A stretch of 64,000 nt of DNA from Deltaproteobacteria bacterium (lineage in GTDB: Bacteria > Desulfobacterota > Desulfobacteria > Desulfobacterales > UBA5852), in NCBI GenBank assembly GCA_020444045.1, contig JAHLLS010000022.1, positions 33,478 to 97,477 of the forward strand. Direction: 5' to 3'. The translations under genes and the position numbers were made by a program. The notes beneath the pieces were generated by a model. The model saw nothing but the letters and a program-made list of their open reading frames with translations, had not been told where the DNA came from and did no database searches. Positions 1 to 8,213 of this stretch are shown one piece after another (position 1 is the stretch's first letter; every line of letters starts with the position of its first letter).

Positions 1-2
1 AC

Positions 3-302
3 CAGGAAAAAGCATTACGCATTCTCGAACTGCTGGGAACCCGCTTGCGGCATCAAATCGAGGGACGTCGCGACAACCCGCCCGTTTCACTGGCGGCCCG
101 CATTCTGGTGGACAGTTCGCACCGCGGGGCGTTGCCGGTCGATAGGCAGTGGCTGAGTCGCCAGTGCGGTATCGGCGGTCATGCCTTTCAGGACATTATG
201 GCATCGTGGGAGCGGGCGCACTGGATAACGACGGATCCGGAGAATGGATGTTTGGCGGTCAATGATCACGACCGCCTGATGGCGCAGATCGGGATGCCTT
301 GA
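3..302 (+). CDS. Crp/Fnr-family regulator, C-terminal part only
   Basis: The frame is open to the left edge, so the N-terminus and the cyclic-nucleotide-like sensor domain lie outside the window. What remains is a long helix (dimerisation-helix-like, ending LRHQIEGRRD) followed by a winged helix: SLAARIL, then LPVDRQWLSRQCGIGGHAFQDIMASWE, which aligns by eye with the HTH_Crp pattern (L-x-R-x-x-L-A-x-x-x-G, then recognition helix), and a wing ending LAVNDHDRLMAQIG. The signal it senses cannot be judged. The recognition helix lacks the usual SRETVSR sequence, so assignment is by pattern rather than by close similarity. Confidence 0.55.
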   Translation, partial: QEKALRILELLGTRLRHQIEGRRDNPPVSLAARILVDSSHRGALPVDRQWLSRQCGIGGHAFQDIMASWERAHWITTDPENGCLAVNDHDRLMAQIGMP

Positions 303-384
303 TGATGACATTGACGATGGACGGGCTGGCGACCGAATTTGAGAAAATGATGCCGAAAGGCATGGACGAAGGGCAGAGATAACG

Positions 385-2427
385 ATGGAAAATCTATCCC
401 ATATCAGCAAGCTTCGCGCGCTGGGGTACCAGAACAAATACCATTACCTGGAAGAAGCGCTATCGCGCAATATCGGTTTCCTGACGCCGGCCGAGCAGGA
501 TCGACTGTTGAATGCCACCGTGGCCATACCCGGACTTGGCGGTGTGGGCGGGGAACACCTGGTAACCCTTGCCCGCCTGGGGATCGGTCGCTTTCACCTG
601 GCGGATTTCGATGTATTCGAGCCGGCCAATCTGAACCGCCAGTATGGTGCCAAAACCAGTCACCTCGGGCGTCCCAAGCTCGATGTGATGGTCGAAGAGG
701 CACTGAATATCAATCCCTACCTGGATATCCGGAGATTTCCGGACGGTGTCCAAAAACAAAACCTCGATTCATTTCTGGATGGGGTCGACGTGGTGGTGGA
801 CGGGATCGATTTTTTTAATTTTGATATCCGGCGGATGGTCTTCAATCGGGCGCGGACACGGGGAATCCATGTCGTCACGGCGGGCCCCCTGGGCTATAGT
901 GCCGCGATGCTGGTGTTTGCACCCGATCGGGGTATGGGATTCGACGCGTATTTCGATATCCGTGACGAGATGACCACCGAAGAAAAGCTTCTGTCTTTCA
1001 TGATCGGTTTGGCACCCCGGGCAACCCACCGGCAGTATGTCGATCCGGGGCGCATCGACCTGGAAAATCAATGCGGGCCATCCCTGGGAGCGGGTTGCAC
1101 CAACTGTGCATCGGCGGCGGCCGCGGAAGTTGTCCGCATCCTGCTGGGGCAGAAGGGAATTCGTCCGGCCCCCTATTATTTTCAGTATGATCCGTATGCC
1201 AGGCGGTTTCAACAGGGTTATCTTCTTTTCGGCAACCGACATCCGCTGCAGCAGGTGAAGCGCAAAGTCATGAAGCGGGGCTTGGCTAAATCGACGGGCC
1301 GTTATTGCCCTGTGCAGCCCCGTTCACCGCTTGTTGACGACCAGGGACCGGATCTTCCCACGGCTGTTATGGATTATCTCCTGCGTGCCGCGATTCAGGC
1401 CCCATCCGGTGACAACTGCCAACCATGGTGGTTCCGCACCGGCAAAAATTGTATCGATATCGTGCTCCGACCGGATGCCGACCGCTCACTGTTCAACGTC
1501 AATCAAACAGCCTCGATGATTGCGTGTGGTGCGGCATTGGAAAATCTTTTGATCGCCGCATCGCGCTATGGCTTCGAGGGCAAGGTTTCCTACCGGCCGG
1601 AAGGTGAGACGCATGATTGCCTGTCCAGCGTTGTTTTCCAACGCTCGGAAATCGAGGAGGATCCGCTGCAGCGGTTCATTTGGGAGCGCCATACCAATCG
1701 AACCCGCTATCGCCAGGGCGCGTTGTCGCCGGCCTTGTTGATCGAGCTCATCCAGAGCCTGAAGGCGTTTCCCTCGATGGAATTGAAGCTGTATCATTCA
1801 AAGGAAGATATTCGTGCCATTGCCGGACTCGTCTATCGGGCCGATCAGATCCGGGTGACGTCGCGTGCCTTGCACGAGCACCTCATGCGCATGATCCGCT
1901 TTACCGATGACGATGTCCTGCGGAAACGCGATGGGTTTCCGCTGCAGAATCTGGAAGCCGGCTGGGGCGGGGAAGTATTCCTGCGGATGACCCGAAGTTG
2001 GCGGTCCATGACACTTTTCAATCGATTGGGAATTTCCCGGATCGTACCGCTGATCTCCTATCGCGGTATCCTGCAGGCGCCCTTGGTCGGATTGCTCAAG
2101 TGCCCGGACACCAGTTCCGAAACCATGCTCAAGGGGGGTCGAGCCCTTGAGCGTGTGTGGCTGACGGCGACGCGCATGGGGCTTTCTTTCCAGCCCATGA
2201 CGGCGGTAACCCTTTTCTGGATGCGCTGGCGGATGAACCAGATGGAGGCGTTAGGCGGAAAACACGAACGAATGCTGCAATCCCTCTGGGAAGCGTATCA
2301 TCGGATTTTTGAAGTCGATCCGGACAGCGAAGAAGGGCATGTGATGCTTTTCCGCATCGGCGTTGGTGATCGTGTTGCTTGCCGCACCGCCCGTAAACTT
2401 CCGGAGGCCTCGATGCTGCCGAATTAG
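385..2427 (+). CDS. ThiF/E1-like adenylyltransferase fused to a nitroreductase-like domain
   Basis: This is a 680-residue two-domain protein. The N-terminal ~290 residues form an E1/ThiF/MoeB-type adenylating domain: glycine-rich PGLGGVGG near residue 50, then DFDVFEPANLNRQ with the Arg-Gln typical of ATP-binding E1 enzymes, and a Cys-rich segment QCGPSLGAGCTNC near residue 240. After a linker, about residue 325 onward is nitroreductase/FMN-like, beginning RAAIQAPSGDNCQPWWF, the APSxxNxQPW signature of the family. E1-like domains activate a C-terminal carboxylate as an adenylate; nitroreductase-like domains bind FMN. The fusion suggests modification of a peptide or sulfur carrier coupled to flavin redox chemistry, but no substrate gene is visible nearby. 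Possible SD AAGGG lies about 10 nt upstream of ATG. Confidence 0.8.
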   Translation: MENLSHISKLRALGYQNKYHYLEEALSRNIGFLTPAEQDRLLNATVAIPGLGGVGGEHLVTLARLGIGRFHLADFDVFEPANLNRQYGAKTSHLGRPKLDVMVEEALNINPYLDIRRFPDGVQKQNLDSFLDGVDVVVDGIDFFNFDIRRMVFNRARTRGIHVVTAGPLGYSAAMLVFAPDRGMGFDAYFDIRDEMTTEEKLLSFMIGLAPRATHRQYVDPGRIDLENQCGPSLGAGCTNCASAAAAEVVRILLGQKGIRPAPYYFQYDPYARRFQQGYLLFGNRHPLQQVKRKVMKRGLAKSTGRYCPVQPRSPLVDDQGPDLPTAVMDYLLRAAIQAPSGDNCQPWWFRTGKNCIDIVLRPDADRSLFNVNQTASMIACGAALENLLIAASRYGFEGKVSYRPEGETHDCLSSVVFQRSEIEEDPLQRFIWERHTNRTRYRQGALSPALLIELIQSLKAFPSMELKLYHSKEDIRAIAGLVYRADQIRVTSRALHEHLMRMIRFTDDDVLRKRDGFPLQNLEAGWGGEVFLRMTRSWRSMTLFNRLGISRIVPLISYRGILQAPLVGLLKCPDTSSETMLKGGRALERVWLTATRMGLSFQPMTAVTLFWMRWRMNQMEALGGKHERMLQSLWEAYHRIFEVDPDSEEGHVMLFRIGVGDRVACRTARKLPEASMLPN

Positions 2428-2512
2428 CCTGTCCACATCCCTCATCTGAATCCTACTGCCCGATCGTTGGCCAACCAACGCCACAATCGTTCGAGAACCT
2501 TTGAACGGTTTG

Positions 2513-3859
2513 TTAAAGACGGCCTTTGGCGATGGGCAAACGCAATTTTTGATTGACAAAGATACGATTTCCCCGTTTTGACAGATTATTGGCGGCAACC
2601 ACGTCGCCGACGGATAGATTGTGTCGCCGGGCAATGGAGGAGATTGTGTCGCCCTTGCGCACACGATAGACCGGACAGGGCTTTTGGTGCATGCTTAGGA
2701 GCGTATGCGGAATACGGGCGTTATATGCCAAACGGTATTGCCATTCATGGGACGGCAGGCGAATGGGATACCCGGCCGGGATATCCTGAAGGCCCCGGAT
2801 CACGGACGGTCGCAAGGCGGGATTGAGGTGGTGCAGGAGGCGGCTATCAAGCTTGAAATGCGCGCTCACCGCTTTGAACGGTGTGAAACCATCCGGGGTG
2901 ACTTGAAATGTGGGGTGCCCGACGGAGGGCGGCAGGTCATCAAAATAACGATGGGCATTTTTTGCGGCTTCCCGGGCGGCGAGAAATTCGGGGTAGAAAT
3001 TGCGGGAGGCAAAACGAAAGCGGCGGCTACGGTAGTTCTCGAAAATGGCGGCATAGGTTTTGTGACGTCGTTTGGCCCGCCGCATGCCGGAAATGCCATG
3101 GTTATAGGCGGTGATCGCAAGGGGCCAGCTTTCCAGGCGCCGGTAATTGGTTTTGAGCAGATCTGCTGCGGCCTCGGATGCGCGTATGGGGTCGAGGCGT
3201 TCATCGAGGGCGGCATTGATTTGCAGATAATGTCGCCCGGTCCGGCGGGTAAACTGCCAGATGCCGACCGCTCCTGATTTGCTGTGGGCTTGATAGTTAA
3301 AGGAAGATTCCACATGGGGCAGGTAGGCCAGATCTTCGGGTAAGCCGGCGTTTCGGAATATGGCGCGAATTGCATCGATATGGACCGCGGAACGAATGAG
3401 GCCGTCGCGAAAGCGATCACGCTGCCCAACTTGACAGCGGATGCGTCGTTTTGCTTTTTTAAGATGATCCGGCGTAACCGACGGTCCGAACATTTTGGTG
3501 ACGCGTTTCACTTCGGGGTCGTCACAACCGGGGGTTTGTATTAAGCGGTCTAAGATGTGGCGGTAGGTGGCACGCGCCCGGCGCATACGATGGTCATTGA
3601 TACGGTAGGCGCCCGCTGCGTCGGGGTGCTCCAGTTCGATGACATCATATACGATTTCGGGATAGCGGCTGTCGTGGATCACGCCCTGGGTGAGGGGGTA
3701 GCGGGTATAAATCGAAAGCCAGAATGATACTGTGGATTGCGTCACCGGTGGATTGGAAAACGTATCGGCCGAACATAATGACGCGGCGAGGCACCCCGCT
3801 AGGACACCAGCTATCAGGATAAACCTAACTCGGGTCACAAGTCGATAAACGATAATCAT
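2513..3859 (-). CDS. mltD: Membrane-bound lytic murein transglycosylase D (MltD-like)
   Basis: A periplasmic peptidoglycan lytic transglycosylase. It has an N-terminal hydrophobic export segment ending near ILIAGVLAGCLAAS, then a long spacer, then an SLT domain with the catalytic glutamate in HVESSFN (about residue 184, counting from the ATG start), followed by SGAVGIWQFTRRTGRHYLQI and the AYNHG motif. A single C-terminal LysM peptidoglycan-binding repeat begins YRVRKGDTISSIARRHNLS. At about 450 residues it is of normal MltD length, though E. coli MltD carries two LysM repeats. I take the ATG two codons after an in-frame TTG, because a GGAG lies about 10 nt upstream of it. It converges on the preceding fusion gene. 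Confidence 0.88.
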   Translation of the reverse strand: MIIVYRLVTRVRFILIAGVLAGCLAASLCSADTFSNPPVTQSTVSFWLSIYTRYPLTQGVIHDSRYPEIVYDVIELEHPDAAGAYRINDHRMRRARATYRHILDRLIQTPGCDDPEVKRVTKMFGPSVTPDHLKKAKRRIRCQVGQRDRFRDGLIRSAVHIDAIRAIFRNAGLPEDLAYLPHVESSFNYQAHSKSGAVGIWQFTRRTGRHYLQINAALDERLDPIRASEAAADLLKTNYRRLESWPLAITAYNHGISGMRRAKRRHKTYAAIFENYRSRRFRFASRNFYPEFLAAREAAKNAHRYFDDLPPSVGHPTFQVTPDGFTPFKAVSAHFKLDSRLLHHLNPALRPSVIRGLQDIPAGYPIRLPSHEWQYRLAYNARIPHTLLSMHQKPCPVYRVRKGDTISSIARRHNLSVGDVVAANNLSKRGNRIFVNQKLRLPIAKGRL

Positions 3860-4080
3860 TGCCAAAAATCTCCGTAGGCATCAACACCAGAAAACGCGGG
3901 TGAACGTTTACGATGAGCAGCAAAAATCATTCCTCACTTGCCCAATAAATGTATTGTTAAAAAATACAATGGGATACATTATTTAAAATATGGGCTTCGG
4001 TATGGAGGTGGATCAACTTGCGGGCTCAATGTGCACAATTTGTTACGATCTAAAACGCCACCGTACGAAGATGGAATGTC

Positions 4081-4638
4081 ATGAATGATGTTTTTCAAGC
4101 CGCATTAGATATCCTGCCACGAATCGTTGCGGATCTGGAAGTGCACCATCCGCGAACGATCGTGCTGTTCGGCTCGATGGCACGCCTCCAGGCGGGTATC
4201 GATACGACACATCGACCGCAAGATATCGACTTGCTCGTGGTGGGAGACCAGATCCCGATCAATTTTGAAACAAAAGCATACGGTTTCCCCACCGAGATAA
4301 CGCGAATGCGAACCTATGTCTTCGTGGAAATTGCGCGATCGCTGCGCTATGACAGTCGTCCTGTCGCTCTTTCCAAACTCTATGGTAACCAGCTCATAAA
4401 ACAGCAGGCCCACCGTGTCATCGCGGCCAGTCTTCTGTTAGGTCCGGATTACCGTTCATTTGGTATTGAACAGATCGAGGTGGACGGTCTTGAGGACCCG
4501 CGTGATTATTCCGTCCACCAAGTACTACTGGGCAGGGCATGGTGGAGACAGATCGTTGAATTTGCCCGCGAGCGTCGCGGACCATTGAAACGATTCAGCG
4601 ACAAGATCGTCCAAAGGGACGTTTTCGTTGCGGACTAA
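4081..4638 (+). CDS. Nucleotidyltransferase-fold protein
   Basis: A 185-residue protein with the minimal nucleotidyltransferase (DNA polymerase beta-like) signature: LFGSMAR at residues 29-35 followed by DIDLLVVGD near residues 48-56, giving the GS motif and the two metal-binding aspartates. The rest, including ALSKLYGNQL and a C-terminal basic stretch, matches nothing I recognise. No HEPN partner, antitoxin or target is adjacent, so a MNT/HEPN toxin-antitoxin role is not supported. The 200 bp upstream is AT-rich and contains an inverted repeat, AATGTAT with ATACATT around 3945-3980, which could be an operator. Confidence 0.6.
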   Translation: MNDVFQAALDILPRIVADLEVHHPRTIVLFGSMARLQAGIDTTHRPQDIDLLVVGDQIPINFETKAYGFPTEITRMRTYVFVEIARSLRYDSRPVALSKLYGNQLIKQQAHRVIAASLLLGPDYRSFGIEQIEVDGLEDPRDYSVHQVLLGRAWWRQIVEFARERRGPLKRFSDKIVQRDVFVAD

Positions 4639-4706
4639 GACGTAGAGGTACTACAGCAGCCGTACTGTGCGTGAAAAGACAGGTCGAAACGGGGAGGGGG
4701 ATGGAC

Positions 4707-5144
4707 TTAAGATTCCTGGATGTTAAACCAATCGGTTAGCAGGGTTTTCGTTTCCTGTGGGTCCGGGATAACGGGATCATCACTAAAAATGCCGACACGC
4801 AGGGAGAATTTATCGCCATCGCCCCACGGCCAGCAAGTGGCGTACAGCAGCAGGCCGGTCGCGTTGTCATCGGCGGCGATGAAAAGGTTTTGACCCGGCA
4901 TCAGACCAAAGCCGGATTCGATGAAACTGCTCACGAGACGTGAGGAATTCTCGATCGTGGTAAAATCCCATGTCTGTTCGAACTCAAGGGTGATCGGAAG
5001 AAGAATGAGTTCCAAGTCTTCTTTGTTAAAAACCACGAGGGCGTGGTTGTATTTATCATCCCATTCCCAGAGGTTTGACGCCGGGATGTTCAAGCCGATG
5101 CGGTTGCAGATGGCCTTGAATTTTGCCAGATTAACTGAATTCAT
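4707..5144 (-). CDS. Hypothetical acidic cytosolic protein
   Basis: I do not recognise this 145-residue protein. It has no export signal or membrane segment. The composition is mixed alpha/beta, with aromatic-rich stretches NLWEWDDKYNHALVVFN and LLLYATCWPWGDGDKFSLRVGIF. Codon usage resembles the neighbours and it ends well clear of the next gene. It stands alone between two plus-strand genes. Confidence 0.55.
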   Translation of the reverse strand: MNSVNLAKFKAICNRIGLNIPASNLWEWDDKYNHALVVFNKEDLELILLPITLEFEQTWDFTTIENSSRLVSSFIESGFGLMPGQNLFIAADDNATGLLLYATCWPWGDGDKFSLRVGIFSDDPVIPDPQETKTLLTDWFNIQES

Positions 5145-5265
5145 GATATAAGACCGTTTAACCTCAAGAAATTCATACCACTTTCAGGTCAGAATAGGAT
5201 AAATAGGAAAGCATGTCAAACCATTGTAATGTTATCGAAAGTGCTTTAAATCGAGGCCTGATCGC

Positions 5266-6186
5266 TTGCCGGCAGAAACGGTCGATGTGGATCGCGTGAT
5301 TTCCCTGATTGAAAAAATGAGTTGGCTTTTGCCCCTCACGCTGATGTTTGGGTTGCTGGTTCTCATGCTGGCAACGCTCCAGCACTTCCTGGCCGACATC
5401 CGTTCCAAGTCCAATGTGCGCTATCTGAATATACCGGCCCGACGCAGTCCGGGGGAATCCACGCGCCGCCGGATCGATCGAACCAATGGTGAGATAGGGG
5501 CCTTTGCTGTGGCCCTTGGAACCATTCCGCTGGTTCTTTACGCGGCGCTGCTCTCTTATGTCCATTTCCTGTTTCTGGAGCTGAGTTGGATGGATACCGG
5601 CTATTTTGGCGCCATCAGTTTGGGATTCATCCTGTACGGATCAAACAAAATCAAACGCTTGAAGGCCAGGCGCCGACGGCTCTATGTGACCTATGAAGGT
5701 CAAATGGCCGTCGCCCAGGAAATCAACCGCCTCACACCGAATGGATATCAGGTGTATCACGATTTTCCCACGGATCGTTTCCATATCGACCATATCATTG
5801 TCGGTCCCAACGGCGTTTTTACCGTGACCACCCGGGTGATCTCTAACTTCGGCCGCCGGAAGGGAAAAATTTTGACATTGGATGGTCAGCGCCTTCTTCT
5901 TGGTAAAAAAAGCGATGGCCGTACGATTCCTTTTGCTGCTTTTCAGGCCACCTGGTTGGCTAAATGGCTTTTGACAGCGACTGGTGAAGCGATTCCGGTT
6001 CAGTCTTTGCTGACCGTTCCGGGGTGTCGGATGAAGACCCTTCGCAAAACACCCCTTTTGGTCGTGACGCCGGAAAGCATTGGGGAAACGGTCAATTGTT
6101 TTCAGGGGTATCGGTTATCACGCAAGACCATTCGCCTGGTGTGCGAAGCGCTTGACACGAAATGTCGCCTATCACCAATGCCATAG
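5266..6186 (+). CDS. Membrane protein with NERD (nuclease-related) domain
   Basis: A 306-residue protein with two or three hydrophobic segments in the first 130 residues (LPLTLMFGLLVLMLATL; GTIPLVLYAALLSYVHFLFL; YFGAISLGFILYG). A NERD-like domain follows: YEGQMAVAQEINRL, YQVYHDFP, then IDHIIVGPNGVFTVTTR, the IDHxVVGPxGVF motif expected of this nuclease-related fold. The usual catalytic Glu/Lys pair is replaced by TTR, so nuclease activity is doubtful. The TTG start is preferred because GAGG sits 9 nt upstream, while the next ATG at 5317 has no ribosome-binding site. Role unknown. Confidence 0.6.
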   Translation: MPAETVDVDRVISLIEKMSWLLPLTLMFGLLVLMLATLQHFLADIRSKSNVRYLNIPARRSPGESTRRRIDRTNGEIGAFAVALGTIPLVLYAALLSYVHFLFLELSWMDTGYFGAISLGFILYGSNKIKRLKARRRRLYVTYEGQMAVAQEINRLTPNGYQVYHDFPTDRFHIDHIIVGPNGVFTVTTRVISNFGRRKGKILTLDGQRLLLGKKSDGRTIPFAAFQATWLAKWLLTATGEAIPVQSLLTVPGCRMKTLRKTPLLVVTPESIGETVNCFQGYRLSRKTIRLVCEALDTKCRLSPMP

Positions 6187-6431
6187 CGCGCCCTGATCCA
6201 TTGTGTGCCCGATAGAGCATTGTCCAGCATTTGGTCGATGTGATTCCCATGACTTGACATATTGCTTCGGTAAGCGCCCCTTCCATCTCCCGCATCCTGC
6301 CCTGTTCATGAAATAAAAATCAAACAATGCGTCCAAGCAACAGCTGAGGAACGCACCATCGATCGGTTGTCATCGACCACTTCGCATGAGGACGGAACGA
6401 GTGCGAAGGACCGATCGGCGCTATGACAGTG

Positions 6432-7538
6432 CTATGAATATGAGATCGTGCGACCGTGTTTGAGTTCAAGATAGCGGTCTTCCAGGTGGCGTTCCCGCAG
6501 GGCCTGGCGTATAGCCATCGGGGGCAAATGCACGGGTTCATCCCCCAGTCGAAACGTTCCCCAGTGGGCAATGGACAGGTGACGAGCCTTTAAATCCAGG
6601 AAAGCCGTCACAGTTTCCTCCGGGTTCATATGGCTTGGCGCCATGAACCAGCGGGGTTCATAGGCACCGAGATTGAAAATGGCCAGATCAATATCAAATT
6701 CTTCCCCGATTTGCTCAAAACCGTCGAAAAAACCGGTGTCGCCAGAGATGTAGACACAGGCGCCACTTTTGGTGCGAATAATGTAAGAGCCCCACAGGGC
6801 GGTATTGGGGCCGACGAGAGGGTTGCGCATGGTCCAGTGGTTACAGGGCAGAAAAATGATTTCCCGGCCGTCTTCATAATGGTGCTCGTACCAATCAAGA
6901 GGGGTGCGATGGGTCATTCCCAAATCATTGAAAAGGTCATCATACCCCGGCGGACAAATAATATGGGTTCCGTTTCCCCAGGTGCCCAGGGAAGGGGTAT
7001 CCAGGTGGTCGTAGTGTCCATGGGTAACAAGAACGTGTTTAGGCTGCGGCAGGGTGGCGGCGTCGAACGCCAACGGCGAAAAGTCTTCGATAAACCAGAA
7101 CAGTCCGCCGAACACCGGATCAATCAGAATGAATGCGTCGCCATCCTTGATAAGGATTCCGGCATGTTTAAGAAGGGTTATACTCAGCCCCGTTCGATCC
7201 AAAATCGCGCCACGATTTATGGCAACCGGAGTGGGGATGTCATCGGAATAATATTTTTTAAAATGGTTTTTCGTAAACCACTTCCATTTCAGGACCCGGC
7301 CGAGGCCTCCTTTGGGGATGTCGCTGAACGGATTCAGAAACTCTCCTTGCCGATGGTGCAATTTACGTGTTGCCAAGTCGCGCATTCGTGTTCCGTTGAG
7401 GGGACGGTAGGCTAACACTGTGTCGTCACCATAGCCATTGTTGGCCGGAGGGCGCGAGGCGCATGCCCCCGGAATACCCATTAGGGAAGCACTGGCGGCG
7501 CTTTGCAGCAGACGGCGGATGAAGTGTCGGCGGGTCAT
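6432..7538 (-). CDS. Tat-exported MBL-fold hydrolase (NAPE-PLD/UlaG-like)
   Basis: This protein begins MTRRHFIRRLLQSAASASLMG, a twin-arginine export signal, with a Cys shortly after (PGACAS) that could be lipidated although it is not a canonical lipobox. The mature part is a metallo-beta-lactamase domain with VTHGHYDHLD (HxHxDH zinc motif), CNHWTMRNP, SGDTGFFDGF and IAHWGTFRLGDEP, a layout typical of the NAPE-hydrolysing phospholipase D/UlaG branch. It presumably hydrolyses a phosphodiester or lactone in the periplasm or on the membrane. An in-frame TTG exists 18 codons upstream, but the Tat signal argues for the ATG used here. Confidence 0.8.
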   Translation of the reverse strand: MTRRHFIRRLLQSAASASLMGIPGACASRPPANNGYGDDTVLAYRPLNGTRMRDLATRKLHHRQGEFLNPFSDIPKGGLGRVLKWKWFTKNHFKKYYSDDIPTPVAINRGAILDRTGLSITLLKHAGILIKDGDAFILIDPVFGGLFWFIEDFSPLAFDAATLPQPKHVLVTHGHYDHLDTPSLGTWGNGTHIICPPGYDDLFNDLGMTHRTPLDWYEHHYEDGREIIFLPCNHWTMRNPLVGPNTALWGSYIIRTKSGACVYISGDTGFFDGFEQIGEEFDIDLAIFNLGAYEPRWFMAPSHMNPEETVTAFLDLKARHLSIAHWGTFRLGDEPVHLPPMAIRQALRERHLEDRYLELKHGRTISYS

Positions 7539-7854
7539 GTCTTTGTCTCGCTTTCCGACCTGTTCCGTGGTTTCTCTATAAAATTGCGCCAAAGTCAGTT
7601 CACAATTTTAATGGCTTAGACACCTGGTGGGAAAAGCGTTCAAGTGCATGAAAACCGCGCATATTCCCCACTTTTGCAACGCAGACGGACGGGATGCTTG
7701 GGCGTTTAAAATGTGAACCTGCTTTTACATAATTCCAAGTTGTCCAGATCTGTAAATCAGGCACAGTTACTTTTTAGTAAGCATTCCGGTTGCGATGATC
7801 AAGCAAAGCCTTCGACGGAATGTGCCGAACATTATGACAGAATTCGGCAGAAGC
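7539..7854. other. Intergenic stretch, no gene seen
   Basis: About 300 bases between the divergent MBL hydrolase and the riboswitch locus. No open frame with a ribosome-binding site or recognisable RNA was found. The half-site ATGACAGA near 7834 resembles the inverted repeat just downstream. Confidence 0.4.
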
Positions 7855-7873
7855 CATGACAGATTGTGTCATG
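7855..7873. promoter_or_regulatory. Inverted repeat, possible enhancer-binding site
   Basis: Perfect 7-bp dyad CATGACA-GATTG-TGTCATG. It lies about 70-90 bp upstream of the sigma-54-like element at 7945, the distance at which NtrC-type activators usually bind. A similar half-site, ATGACAGA, lies about 20 bp further upstream. The dyad is seen directly; the role is inferred. Confidence 0.35.
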
Positions 7874-7944
7874 ACCGCGATTAAAGTCATCGGAGAAACG
7901 ATGGAATCTGCAGGAAATGCTCGACTTAATGCTTTCTCGAATTA

Positions 7945-7960
7945 TGGAATGAATCCTGCA
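7945..7960 (+). promoter_or_regulatory. Sigma-54-like -24/-12 promoter
   Basis: TGGAATGAATCCTGCA has the invariant GG and GC doublets with the correct 10-bp separation of the TGGCAC-N5-TTGC consensus, but matches the rest only partly. Transcription would start near 7972, about 33 nt before the c-di-GMP aptamer, giving a sensible leader. Confidence 0.35.
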
Positions 7961-8004
7961 TGATGACCATGCTCATCAGACATGCAGGGATGTCATTTTT
8001 GATC

Positions 8005-8081
8005 GTTAAAAGCCAAACCTGTTGCGAAGCAGGGACGGAAAGCCACGGGTCTCACGGGAGACCGCCGGGTTGCCATTTGAC
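8005..8081 (+). ncRNA. Cyclic-di-GMP class I (GEMM) riboswitch aptamer
   Basis: Hallmarks of the GEMM-I aptamer are present in order. P1 pairs GTTAAA (8005-8010) with TTTGAC (8076-8081). GCCAAACC is at 8012-8019. P1b is CCTGTT-GCGA-AGCAGG, closed by a GNRA tetraloop. The core GGGACGGAAAGCC spans 8032-8044. A GGTCT/AGACC hairpin follows, then GCCGGGTTGCC. Aligned without gaps to Vibrio Vc2, the ligand-contacting G20 is G (8012) and A47 is A (8039). The G21-C46 pair is swapped to C (8013)-G (8038), a compensatory change that argues for a working fold. G20 favours c-di-GMP over cGAMP. Confidence 0.85.
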
Positions 8082-8088
8082 AAGGCAA
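8070..8088 (+). promoter_or_regulatory. Riboswitch expression platform masking a start codon
   Basis: TTGCC at 8070-8074, part of the 3' side of the aptamer core, can instead pair with GGCAA at 8084-8088. That alternative hairpin covers the AAGG Shine-Dalgarno-like sequence and the A of the ATG at 8088. Ligand binding would hold TTGCC in the aptamer and free the start, so translation would be switched on by c-di-GMP. The pairing is seen in sequence; the direction of control is inferred. Confidence 0.5.
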
Positions 8089-8213
8089 TGCGGCTGTTTG
8101 TGTTCGAGCCCGGTAAGGTCGGCATGCAGACCCCCCATGGATTGTTTGGAACAGATACCCGCTTGAAAGACCTGACCAGGTGTGCCGATGTCAAAACCAA
8201 GCGCCAGCTTTAA
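8088..8213 (+). CDS. 41-residue peptide directly under the c-di-GMP riboswitch
   Basis: A short open frame beginning MRLFVFEPGKVGMQTPHG and ending DVKTKRQL, starting 6 nt after the P1 helix of the aptamer. It has an AAGG element 4 nt before ATG. I recognise no family; the beginning looks like an amphipathic beta strand. It overlaps the next frame by 26 nt. The case for it being real rests mainly on the alternative hairpin that would mask exactly its start. It could instead be an unread leader. Confidence 0.35.
   Translation: MRLFVFEPGKVGMQTPHGLFGTDTRLKDLTRCADVKTKRQL

Noticed and set aside
302..382. 26-codon frame overlapping the Crp stop and preceding the ThiF fusion
   Set aside because: TGATG overlap is suggestive of coupling, but there is no ribosome-binding site or recognisable sequence, and it is likely just leader of the next gene.
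2465..2480. Hairpin CGTTGG-CCAA-CCAACG between convergent genes
   Set aside because: No T-run on either side; the stem is only 6 bp, so not called as a terminator.
4081..5144. MNT/HEPN toxin-antitoxin pair
   Set aside because: The gene next to the nucleotidyltransferase is on the other strand, is not HEPN-like and lacks the RxxxxH motif.
8005..8081. cGAMP-specific (GEMM-Ib) variant of the riboswitch
   Set aside because: Ungapped alignment places G at the position that is A in the cGAMP-type; c-di-GMP specificity is more likely.
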